This document shows positions 43,654 through 52,438 of a DNA stretch of 64,000 nt, piece after piece; the stretch's first letter is position 1; each line of letters starts with the position of its first letter. The DNA comes from Scytonema tolypothrichoides VB-61278 (lineage in GTDB: Bacteria; Cyanobacteriota; Cyanobacteriia; Cyanobacteriales; Nostocaceae), in assembly GCF_000828085.3 (NCBI RefSeq), contig NZ_JXCA02000016.1, forward strand, positions 581,608-645,607, given 5' to 3'. Under the pieces are notes generated by a model. It ran no database searches and had not been told where the DNA came from. It was given only the letters and a program-made list of their open reading frames with translations. The translations under genes were made by a program, and so were the position numbers.

Positions 43654-45837
43654 ATGAGACCCACAGTATTGGATTGTCAAAAATGTACTCGACCAAAACA
43701 GTGGAATAGGGCTAATTTTCTGCTTCAGACTGCCTCAATCTGTATTTTTTGGATAATGGCAGTGAATGATGCATCTTTGGCTCAACAAAATCCACACAAT
43801 CAACAGTCGAGCAATGTCCAGTTTAGGGAATTACTACAAGTACCCAAACCACCCGTACCCAGCAAACGACAAAAATTAAAGTCCCAGACAGCAGTGCCTC
43901 CACCACCTGGGATATCAAAGCAACCAACTGGGGTAACAGTCGCATCGCGAGGAAAATCTTCATTTGAGAGTGTAAAGACACCTACAGATGACATTAAGCA
44001 GTTGGAGAGTGGCTTTATCCAACAGCAAGTGCCTGCAAAAGTCCCAAAAGCACCAGTGAAGTCGGTTTCACCTCCTCCGACTGTGACGGCACAAAATGCC
44101 CAAGAACAAATTCGTCAAGTTTCGGGATCTGCTAGTCTAGGACAACCAAAGATCCAAGCCGCGCCACTTCCACCACCTTTTGGTACAACAGTGACGCAAG
44201 AGTTCACTGCACCATCTGCATCATCTGCACCCACTTTCAATCAGGTACTAATCAACTCTCAATCACAACAAGCGCCTTTACCACCACTTCCTGGTACTCC
44301 CACACCTACCTTCAATCAACCCATTAACTCTCAAACCCCAACACAGTCATTTATTCCTAATACTCCTGCACCAACGAATCAACTTCTCAACCCTCAAGCA
44401 ATAACGCACTCATCAGTTCCAAGTACTTCTGCAACACAAACGTCCAACCAACTTCTCAACTGCCAAGTCGTATCGTCACCAGCAGTTTCAGGTAACGCTG
44501 CACCTACCTTTAATCAACTCTTAAACTGCCAAGCGACAACACAGTCAGCGGTTCCTAACACTCCTGCATCTACCTTCAATCAACTCCTGAATTGCCAAGT
44601 CGCAACGTCCCCATCAGGAACTTCCACACCAACTTCCAATCAGTACCTGAATTGTCAAGTTGTCTCCTCGTTACCAGTTACCCAAACGGTACCACCGCCA
44701 CAAACGCAAGCGCAGACAACTCCCACAGTTCCAACACCGCCATCGCTAACACCGCCATCAGCAACACCGCCATCGCTAACACCGCCATCAGCAACACCAA
44801 ATACTCCACAACCAGTGGATAGAAGTCGCCCCTTACTCAGAAGCACAGCTTTGCAAGAACCTTCTTTACAGGTTCAAGGAGTCTACATAACTCAAGGAGA
44901 TGATTCTGCAGCACGGGGGCGACTCTCAGCAGTGTATCCGGTCACCCCTCAACTTTTGGTTGGGGCTACTTTGGATTTGGTGACTGGAGAAAATCTTCTT
45001 GTTGACTCCGGTGGAGATGGTTTGAACATCAATGAGCTTTTTCTTGCCACTTCCGTAGGAGGAGCGCCCAATCTACGTTTCGTCTTGGGTCAGATAGATT
45101 TGACCTCTTATTTTGACCGGAATAGCTTTGCTAAAGACGGTGCAAGTCAATTCTTTAACCCGATTTTCCAGACAAACCCGGCGTTGTCAGCAACGGGAAT
45201 TGCTTCTCGCACTGGGTTACTTGTGAACTGGAGTGTGACCGATAATATCGAAGCCAAAGCAGCAGTTTTCTCGTCGTCAAACAAAATAAGTGACTTTGCT
45301 TTGGATGGATTTGCTGGAGAAGTCGCTATCCGTTACGGGAATGCGATTATTCGCGGGACTTATGCGAGCGATCGCGATGCTGGTATTCGTGATACTTTCC
45401 CTGAAAGCTTTGGGCTTGCCAGGAATACACAAGGCACAATCTTTGGACCCCAAAAAGATGACCGCGAAGAAGCATACGGTCTGAATGCTGAAGTTTTTGT
45501 CCCCGAATTGAAATTAGGTCTTTTCGGACGTTATGGACGTTACGAAAACCGCGATTTGGGCAAAGGGGCAGATACCTACTCATTCGGACTCAGCTTTTTG
45601 GATTTGTTTACTCCAGATGACCGCTTGGGTTTAGCTTACGGACGTGCTTTATCAAACGACAGCTTGCGCCGTGGAGATAACCCAGACGTGTTAGAGCTTT
45701 TTTACGATTTTGAATTCCTTCCTAATCTGCGGTTCGGTTTTACAGTTCAAGGACGAGATGGTTTTGAGGAAACAGTACTGGGTGTCAGGGTGCGTACAGA
45801 ATTTGATGTGACTCCAAGAGGGAGAAGGTCTCAATGA
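43654..45837 (+). CDS. Outer-membrane beta-barrel protein with Pro/Cys repeat stalk; likely BcsC barrel part
   Basis: 727 residues. A signal peptide (ICIFWIMAVNDASLAQQ) leads into a long Pro/Gln/Thr-rich region (about 40-390) with seven degenerate 20-25 residue repeats around (T)FNQLLNCQ; the last four or so contain Cys. A short PSLTPPSAT tandem repeat follows. Residues about 400-727 are strand-rich, with alternating hydrophobic and aromatic residues (RLSAVYPVTPQLLVGATLDLVTG, FGLFGRYGRYENRD, LRFGFTVQGRDG) and end in a strand (ETVLGVRVRTEFDV), as in porin-like barrels. The next gene is a large TPR protein that overlaps it by four bases. Together they resemble a BcsC (TPR plus barrel) split in two. 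A stand-alone porin is the alternative. Confidence 0.78.
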   Translation: MRPTVLDCQKCTRPKQWNRANFLLQTASICIFWIMAVNDASLAQQNPHNQQSSNVQFRELLQVPKPPVPSKRQKLKSQTAVPPPPGISKQPTGVTVASRGKSSFESVKTPTDDIKQLESGFIQQQVPAKVPKAPVKSVSPPPTVTAQNAQEQIRQVSGSASLGQPKIQAAPLPPPFGTTVTQEFTAPSASSAPTFNQVLINSQSQQAPLPPLPGTPTPTFNQPINSQTPTQSFIPNTPAPTNQLLNPQAITHSSVPSTSATQTSNQLLNCQVVSSPAVSGNAAPTFNQLLNCQATTQSAVPNTPASTFNQLLNCQVATSPSGTSTPTSNQYLNCQVVSSLPVTQTVPPPQTQAQTTPTVPTPPSLTPPSATPPSLTPPSATPNTPQPVDRSRPLLRSTALQEPSLQVQGVYITQGDDSAARGRLSAVYPVTPQLLVGATLDLVTGENLLVDSGGDGLNINELFLATSVGGAPNLRFVLGQIDLTSYFDRNSFAKDGASQFFNPIFQTNPALSATGIASRTGLLVNWSVTDNIEAKAAVFSSSNKISDFALDGFAGEVAIRYGNAIIRGTYASDRDAGIRDTFPESFGLARNTQGTIFGPQKDDREEAYGLNAEVFVPELKLGLFGRYGRYENRDLGKGADTYSFGLSFLDLFTPDDRLGLAYGRALSNDSLRRGDNPDVLELFYDFEFLPNLRFGFTVQGRDGFEETVLGVRVRTEFDVTPRGRRSQ

Positions 45838-48215
45838 GTCAAAAATGCAAACGCAAAACTAATCCCTGCTCAAATGTGGGAACGAGTGTCCAAGATATCA
45901 GAACAAAAAGTCTTTCTGGTCTGATTGTGATCACTGCTTCATTTTCTCTTTTGAGTTATGGAGTCAATGTCCCATTGTTAAATAACATTGCTCCTGCCCA
46001 AGCGCAGAAGTCCTCGTCAGCAGTGCAACGAGGTTACAATCTCCTTAAAAAAGGGTGGGTGAATGATGCTATCAAAGCCTTTGGGCAAGCTTTAAAGCAA
46101 AATCCGCAATCTTCACAAGCCAAGATAGGGTTAGCAATCTCTTATAACCGCGCTGGACGTATTCCTGAGGCTTGGAATGCTTATCAACAGGTGTTAGTGC
46201 AAGACCCCAACAACCAAAGTGCGCTCAAAATTGTTGGGATCATGGGTACCTATCGTCCAGAGTGGCAAGTACGGGGAATTGAAGCTCTTAATACTTTCTT
46301 AAACGCCAATCCCAACGACATCCAAGCCCGTTCTTACCGCGCCTTGTTGTACAGTTACCAAGGAAGGTTCAACGAGTCGCTGGCAGATTATCAAATAGTT
46401 TTGGAAAAGAATCCAACATCAGAAACTATCCTTGGTGCTGCTCAAGCTTACAGTTATAGCCGTAACTACCAAAAAGCTTTGGAATTGTTCAACCGCTATC
46501 GAGGGACTGGCAAGCCTATTACTGGATTTGCGGCGTTAGCCTACGCTAGTACCTTGCGAGAAACTGGCAACCCAAAAGCAGCAGCACAGCTTTTGGAAGG
46601 ACAGTTAGAGAGTTCCAAAAGTCTGGACAAATTAGGCATTGAGACGCGTTCTGAACTTGCCAAGGCGTATGTTGCTAATCAACAGTTACAACAAGCGATC
46701 GCGGTATTGGAACCAATACAAAATCGACCAGAGGCGATTTTACCTCTAGCACGTTCTTTGAATGAGATTCGCTCATCTAGCAATAACCCCGCCTTAGCGC
46801 AGCAAGTTGCGACTTTGTATCGTCAGGCGATCGCCAATTCTCCTAACCCCTCGCCCACCTTATTGCGAGAAACTGCTGATGTTTTCACTGGCTTACCTCA
46901 AGGAGAGCAAACAGCACTACAACTTTATCGCCAAATAGCTCCACAGTTCCCGAATGATAAAAGTTTGGTGGTGCGGCAGTTAGTCCTAGAGAATAAATTG
47001 GGACAACTCGCCAAAAGTGACTTAAAAAGGCGTTTGGCAGCTGAAGTTAACCCCCTACCCTCAGATCCGGTGCAATTGCAACAGATAGCTCTTGCCCTAT
47101 CAGACGTTGATGCCCCAGACCCAGAACTGTTGCCTTTATACCAAACTCTTTCACCAAGGGTAAACGTCCCATTTTTAAATTTCCGCATCGCTCAGATTTC
47201 TCTACAACAGAATGACACAAATGGGGCAAGACAAGCTTTGGCAGCTTATACAGCAACACCAGAAGGAGCCAAAAGCCTTGCACCTCAACTACTTGCAGCA
47301 GAAATTGAGCGACGGGAGGGCAACTTAGAAGCCAGTGCTCAACGTTTCCAAGCTGTCTTGACAACTAACTCAGCAGGTGATGATATTACCGATGGAGCTT
47401 TACGTGGACTGGCAGGTGTGCGAGTGCAACAAAGGCGGTTTGATGAAGCTTTAGCAGCTTATGACCAATTGATCATCCGTCAACCACAAAATTTGACGAC
47501 TCAATTGGGACGAACCAGTGTCGCCTATCAAGCGAAGAAGATTTCTGATCAAGAGGCGGATGCTGTCCTCAATAATTGGTTAGCGACACAACCTGCAACG
47601 AATGCACCTCCAGAACTTTTTAGTTTAGTCGGAACTTTGCCGGCTCAACCACAGCGGGAACCCCTGTATAATTACTTAGCTCAAGTTGACCCAAGCTACT
47701 TGCCAGTGCAACTGCGTCTGGTGCAAGTCATCGCAAAACGCAATCCCGCCCAAGCGCAAGCGCGAGTGAAACAGTTGATTGCTCGTCTCCCGAACAACGC
47801 GAACACGTATCAGTTGCAGGGAGATTTGGCGCGAGCGATTGGTGATTTGGATTTGGCTGGCAAGGCATACGAAAATATCTTGGCACAGCAACCAGATAAT
47901 ATAGATGCCCTTGCTGCTTTAGGAGGAATTCGTTTTGAACAACGGCGCTTTGATTCTGCACGGCAAATTTACTCTCAAGTTGTCGGGCAAAAGCCACAAG
48001 ATAAAGAGGCACGTCGCGCCCTTGCGGGCTTAAGTGCCATTGCTGATCAGCCCTTAACAGCGCTGTCACAGCTTGAACAACTCGAAATAGAGCAAATTTC
48101 CCAAGGGACAAGCGATGGTGAAGTGTCTCGTCAGAGGCAGCAAATACAAGAAGATTTCTTGCAACGACGGGGCTTTCAGCCCTCTTGGGACAACTATGAG
48201 CGCAGAGGGAAATAA
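45834..48215 (+). CDS. Periplasmic TPR protein; likely BcsC scaffold part
   Basis: 793 residues. After a signal or anchor (SLSGLIVITASFSLLSYGV..APAQAQ) nearly the whole protein is TPR-like helix pairs (NLLKKGWVNDAIKAFGQALKQNP, AYENILAQQPDNIDALAALGGI). In BcsC the periplasmic TPR region scaffolds the cellulose synthesis complex and the C-terminal barrel is the exit pore. This protein has no barrel; that part seems to be the previous gene. ATGA overlap with the upstream stop (45834-45837) indicates translational coupling. The GH8 gene follows 97 bases later. Confidence 0.85.
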   Translation: MSQKCKRKTNPCSNVGTSVQDIRTKSLSGLIVITASFSLLSYGVNVPLLNNIAPAQAQKSSSAVQRGYNLLKKGWVNDAIKAFGQALKQNPQSSQAKIGLAISYNRAGRIPEAWNAYQQVLVQDPNNQSALKIVGIMGTYRPEWQVRGIEALNTFLNANPNDIQARSYRALLYSYQGRFNESLADYQIVLEKNPTSETILGAAQAYSYSRNYQKALELFNRYRGTGKPITGFAALAYASTLRETGNPKAAAQLLEGQLESSKSLDKLGIETRSELAKAYVANQQLQQAIAVLEPIQNRPEAILPLARSLNEIRSSSNNPALAQQVATLYRQAIANSPNPSPTLLRETADVFTGLPQGEQTALQLYRQIAPQFPNDKSLVVRQLVLENKLGQLAKSDLKRRLAAEVNPLPSDPVQLQQIALALSDVDAPDPELLPLYQTLSPRVNVPFLNFRIAQISLQQNDTNGARQALAAYTATPEGAKSLAPQLLAAEIERREGNLEASAQRFQAVLTTNSAGDDITDGALRGLAGVRVQQRRFDEALAAYDQLIIRQPQNLTTQLGRTSVAYQAKKISDQEADAVLNNWLATQPATNAPPELFSLVGTLPAQPQREPLYNYLAQVDPSYLPVQLRLVQVIAKRNPAQAQARVKQLIARLPNNANTYQLQGDLARAIGDLDLAGKAYENILAQQPDNIDALAALGGIRFEQRRFDSARQIYSQVVGQKPQDKEARRALAGLSAIADQPLTALSQLEQLEIEQISQGTSDGEVSRQRQQIQEDFLQRRGFQPSWDNYERRGK

Positions 48216-48312
48216 CAGAGGGTAAGATGCACAGATTTGCCCTTATCTGTATATCCCTTTCTTTATCTTGTGTTCCCTAAGTCTCCGTGTCCCCTTTGTT
48301 CTCTGTTAAAGA

Positions 48313-49581
48313 ATGCGGCACTCAGTGAAATTGACAGTTATTGTTTCCATGATTGTTCTCAGCTCCTGTAATTTAGGTTACTCAGTAATAAAGACGGAAG
48401 TATCGGATGACAGGACTCCGGTAGAAACAGTTCTGCCATTGAATGGTAGCGAAAGCGAAAGTAGCTCTAAGTATGTCGCTGCTTTGCCGAAATCGGTTCC
48501 TAACCGGGAGTTACTCGCTCAAAGCTGGGAAGTCTATCGCCGGAGATTTATTCAGGGTGATGGTAGAGTTATTGATTATGAAGCGGGCGATCGCTCCACA
48601 AGTGAAGGTCAGGCATATGCCATGCTGCGGGCAGTCCTGATCGATGACGCTGCAACTTTTGCTCAAACCTTGAACTGGGGAGAAAATAACCTCCAAAGAC
48701 AAGCAGACGGCAAACGGACAGACAATTTGTGGGCGTGGAAATGGGGACGAAATGCAGATGGAAAATGGGGTGCGATCGATGGTAACTTTGCCAGTGATGG
48801 CGATATTGATGCCATTACTGCTTTGATTCTTGCCTCAAGGCGCTGGAATCGTCCTGAATACCTGAATTTGGCAAAAGCCAAACTGCAAGATTTGTGGAAC
48901 CTTTCCACTGTACTAGGACACGGAGGAAAGCTGTATTTATTGCCTGGTCCTGCAGCGGCATTTATTCCGAATGCCTCAACCCTCTACCTCAACCCTTCTT
49001 ACTTCGCTCCCTATGCTTTTCGGCTATTTGCCCAAGTCGATCCAGAGCATGATTGGTTGAGTTTAGTCAATAGCAGTTACGAAGTTCTGGAAAAATCAGC
49101 GCCACTTTCTGCAGTTGGGTTGCCAAGTGATTGGGTAGCTCAAGATACCAAAACAGGAAAATACCAACCCTTACCGCAGACAAGCCAACTTCAGACTTTG
49201 TATGGCTTTGATGCTTATCGAATTTGGTGGCGCTTATCGCTGGATGTGGCTTGGTTCAATTCACCGCAAGCGCGACGTTATCTTCAGGCAAATAGTAAAT
49301 ATCTGCAACAGCAGTGGCGGGAGCGATCGCGTTTACCAGCACGCATCGACTTACAAGGCAAAGGATTGGTGGATTATGAAGCAACAGCACAATACGCTAT
49401 GCTTTATGCCGCTTGGCAGTTCGTAGAACCACGACTAGCAAAGGAGTTACTTGAGAAAAAAGTTCTACTTCAATACAAAGGCGGCATTTGGGATGATAAA
49501 TCCGCTTACTATACACAGAATTTGGCTTGGTTAGGTCTGTTGTCTCCTTCAGTAGTTCCGCCGCAACTACTAAAGAAGTAG
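48313..49581 (+). CDS. bcsZ: GH8 endoglucanase, BcsZ-like lipoprotein
   Basis: 422 residues. The short N-terminus ends in a lipobox (MIVLSSC19), so it is probably lipid-anchored. The GH8 domain has the acid Glu98 in RSTSEGQAYAM and the SDGD motif (161-164) in NFASDGDIDAITA, plus TDNLWAWKWG and WVAQDTK. GH8 inverts and cuts beta-1,4-glucan. In bcs operons BcsZ trims nascent cellulose in the periplasm and is often needed for proper export. Its place between the TPR protein and BcsB supports this role. Confidence 0.92.
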   Translation: MRHSVKLTVIVSMIVLSSCNLGYSVIKTEVSDDRTPVETVLPLNGSESESSSKYVAALPKSVPNRELLAQSWEVYRRRFIQGDGRVIDYEAGDRSTSEGQAYAMLRAVLIDDAATFAQTLNWGENNLQRQADGKRTDNLWAWKWGRNADGKWGAIDGNFASDGDIDAITALILASRRWNRPEYLNLAKAKLQDLWNLSTVLGHGGKLYLLPGPAAAFIPNASTLYLNPSYFAPYAFRLFAQVDPEHDWLSLVNSSYEVLEKSAPLSAVGLPSDWVAQDTKTGKYQPLPQTSQLQTLYGFDAYRIWWRLSLDVAWFNSPQARRYLQANSKYLQQQWRERSRLPARIDLQGKGLVDYEATAQYAMLYAAWQFVEPRLAKELLEKKVLLQYKGGIWDDKSAYYTQNLAWLGLLSPSVVPPQLLKK

Positions 49582-49744
49582 CAAAATATTTCCTTAGTTC
49601 TTTTTTTAATCATTAAAAATAGTGTTCCCTTTTAAATTCCAAAAAACCAAAATTTTCAGCGTAAAAATGTCGCTAACAAACCTCACAAAAATCACAACCA
49701 CAAAACCAGAGAATTTCCTACTATATCTAAAGTGACACCGTCAT

Positions 49745-52171
49745 ATGAAGCCGTTGTTTCATTCTTCCAAAATTAGTACAAAAGCAATTTTGTTTGCTTT
49801 TTGCTTGTTACTATTTCCTACTTCATTGCCAAGTGCTCAAGCTCGTGGTGAGGAAGATTTGCTACACGACAATTCACAACAATTCAGTGAAATTGCTCAG
49901 CAGCAAAAATATTCTGATAAACAGCAAACTATTTTATTAGCTCAAGCAATTAAACCCAAAGCTGATAGCGAAGACGAAGAAAACGAAGAAGATAAAAGCG
50001 AAGACAAAAAAGAGGCTGATGAACCAAAGAATTTGATCACGTACAACCTGGAATTTAACCGCAGTCCAATTGTCGGTAATCGTCTACGCTTACGAGGACT
50101 GAATGCGGAAGGTCGCCTTGGCTTTAACCGTCCTCGTGGCTGGAAAGTCCGAAAGCTTCAAGCTTTAATTAAGTTCCAGCACTCACCATTACTCTATGCC
50201 AACCGTTCTAACCTGACGGTATTTATCAATGACACTGCCCTAGGCAGCATATCGCTCAACCGTAAACAGTCCCAAGTCGGTCAGGTACTCATAAATAATA
50301 TTGATCCTAAGCTGCTTCAGGACTACAACGAAATCAAGTTTGTTGCTCAGCAAAATAGTTCACAACAATGTACGGATCCTCAGGATCCTAATTTGTGGAC
50401 GGATATTCTACCAGATTCCAAATTAATTTTTGGTTTCCAAAGGCAACCAGTTCCCCTCAATTTTAGCCGCTATCCCTATCCGTTTTTTGATCAACTCGGC
50501 TTAGAAACTAACAGTATTGTTTATGTGCAACCAAGTCAGGTCAATCAATATTGGCTGACAACAGCAGCTCGTTTGCAAGCGGCATTTGGTAGGTTTGCAG
50601 ATTTTCGCCCAATCAAGACGAGCTTGGTATCTGATATAAAAAGTGTAAAACCCGAACAGCGGTTAGTGATCATTGGAACTCCTAGCGAACAGCCAGCTTT
50701 AACCTCTTTGAAATTACCTGTTTCTATTGCTGGTACTGAAATTCTCGATATCAATCAAAAGCCCGTACCAGAAGATACAGGGGTGCTGATCGCAGCGATG
50801 ACTAAAGAAAAAGGTGGTACACCTGTCTTAATTGCGACTGGTAATGGAGCAAAGGGTGTGGCAAAGGCAGTACAGTTTTTGGTGCAGCCAGACTTGCGAA
50901 AAATGGGAACAGGTTCAGTCGTTTTTGTCAATCAAGTCAAAGATGTGACTGCACCGGAACCTCGACAATGGCCTCGTTATACTCCAGAAGAAAATACTTT
51001 TAGACTCAGCGACCTTAGAACTCCACTCAATAATGAAGCATTTGGTGATGTGACTGTTCGTGGTTCCGCCGCACCGCCTGTTACAATTGATTTCCGCACT
51101 TTACCTGATGACAGATTTTTGCGTGGCAGTTCCATGAACCTAGTTTACAGCTATGGTTCACAGTTCAACCCCAGAACCTCTGCGCTCGAAGTGTTGCTCG
51201 ACGGTAGATATATTGGTGGTGCACGTCTGAATTCAGATTCTGGAGAAACCCGCCAAACCTTGAAAGTTGATTTACCAGCAAGCTTGTTGCATTCTAATGC
51301 TCAACTCCAAGTTTTCTTTCGGATGAATCCCAAAGAACCATTTGATAAGCAAAAATGTCTGAGTGCCGCAGATCAACAATTAGTAGGTACACTTCATGCT
51401 GATACAAGCTTCGAGTTAAAACGGGAAACTTCTGTACAACTTCCAGATTTAAAGTTGTTGCAATTTGGTTTTCCGTTTGCTGCACCGCAAGATTTATCTA
51501 GAACGGCGATCGTCTTGCCACAAAACCCATCTAATACAGATATACTCACTTTGCTGGCGTTGAGCGAACGCCTGGGACGTCTGAGTCAAGCAGAGTCTAT
51601 CAAATTCCAGGTTTATACGCCAGAATCAATTCCTGACTCAGTTCGCAAGAATGAGCATCTTGTGGGAATTGGTACACGGGACAAGTTTCCTTTTCCGGAA
51701 GTCTTTCGATCCACTGGCTTTAATTTGAGTCGAGCATTTTTCCGCGCATCAGCTCAAGGTACGATTCAAACTCCACAGGATTCACAAGGCTTGATTAAAC
51801 AAATTGTTTCCCCCTGGAGTAACGAGCGTATCATTCTGGCTTTAACAGCTCAAACAGAAACTGGTTTAGAGCGAGTGCGGCAAGTGGTTGAGCAAGACCC
51901 GTTGTTCTACCAATTAAAACAAGATACAGTGCTAGTAGGTAGCGATAAGAACAATCCGTCTCCCTACGATCCAGATGCTTATCAACTAGAGTTTATCCGT
52001 AGTGCTCCCTCAAAAACTCGTGTAGAAAATACCAATTTGCTGAGTAAGACAACGCGCTTGCTACAAGAAAATTGGCTCCTACTACCTATCGGTATTGTAG
52101 GCGTTTCACTCCTACTTTATGGAATTGTTCAGTTGTATCTCAAGCGCCTTGCTGGTACTGAGAGAAATTAA
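49745..52171 (+). CDS. bcsB: Cellulose synthase regulatory subunit BcsB
   Basis: 808 residues, normal BcsB length. A signal peptide (FAFCLLLFPTSLPSAQAR) is followed by an acidic stretch, then two repeated jelly-roll plus alpha/beta units (LEFNRSPIVGNRLRLRGL... and PPVTIDFRTLPDDRFLRGSSMNLVYSYG) and a C-terminal membrane helix (WLLLPIGIVGVSLLLYGIVQLYL) that docks on BcsA. In known systems BcsB guides the glucan across the periplasm. It lies 164 bases after bcsZ and 267 before bcsA. Confidence 0.92.
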   Translation: MKPLFHSSKISTKAILFAFCLLLFPTSLPSAQARGEEDLLHDNSQQFSEIAQQQKYSDKQQTILLAQAIKPKADSEDEENEEDKSEDKKEADEPKNLITYNLEFNRSPIVGNRLRLRGLNAEGRLGFNRPRGWKVRKLQALIKFQHSPLLYANRSNLTVFINDTALGSISLNRKQSQVGQVLINNIDPKLLQDYNEIKFVAQQNSSQQCTDPQDPNLWTDILPDSKLIFGFQRQPVPLNFSRYPYPFFDQLGLETNSIVYVQPSQVNQYWLTTAARLQAAFGRFADFRPIKTSLVSDIKSVKPEQRLVIIGTPSEQPALTSLKLPVSIAGTEILDINQKPVPEDTGVLIAAMTKEKGGTPVLIATGNGAKGVAKAVQFLVQPDLRKMGTGSVVFVNQVKDVTAPEPRQWPRYTPEENTFRLSDLRTPLNNEAFGDVTVRGSAAPPVTIDFRTLPDDRFLRGSSMNLVYSYGSQFNPRTSALEVLLDGRYIGGARLNSDSGETRQTLKVDLPASLLHSNAQLQVFFRMNPKEPFDKQKCLSAADQQLVGTLHADTSFELKRETSVQLPDLKLLQFGFPFAAPQDLSRTAIVLPQNPSNTDILTLLALSERLGRLSQAESIKFQVYTPESIPDSVRKNEHLVGIGTRDKFPFPEVFRSTGFNLSRAFFRASAQGTIQTPQDSQGLIKQIVSPWSNERIILALTAQTETGLERVRQVVEQDPLFYQLKQDTVLVGSDKNNPSPYDPDAYQLEFIRSAPSKTRVENTNLLSKTTRLLQENWLLLPIGIVGVSLLLYGIVQLYLKRLAGTERN

Positions 52172-52231
52172 TTGTAACCGCTGAAGCACGCAGACGCACG
52201 TGGACATAACAGACAATTATCTGCACGGCAG

Positions 52232-52390
52232 GTGCTATCTCCTATGCCCTGCGGGCACGCTACGCTAACGGAGACGCTGCGCGTTCAAAGTAGCGTGCGC
52301 CTTGCGCTTACAAGTCGCTTAACCCGAGGGCAGATGCTTGGGGAAACCCCAAGACCGCACTGCCTCCCCAACGCACTACCTCGTTTATCT
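52232..52390. repeat. GC-rich dispersed repeat in the bcsB-bcsA spacer
   Basis: Bases 52239-52283 are identical to 27783-27827 inside the ATPase gene. The following GGGGAAACCCCAAGACCGCACTGCCTC is of the same type as the blocks near 590 and 19090. It lies between bcsB and bcsA and extends the open frame upstream of the true BcsA start. Confidence 0.88.
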
Positions 52391-52438
52391 GCGGTTCAAA
52401 TCCCAGTTTTAAATAAAATCCCAAATCCCAAACCCAAC

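Noticed and set aside
52232-52438. Extended start for bcsA at 52232
   Set aside because: The extra 69 codons are encoded by a dispersed repeat and are Arg/Pro/Leu-rich. The cytoplasmic N-terminus of BcsA fits the ATG at 52439.
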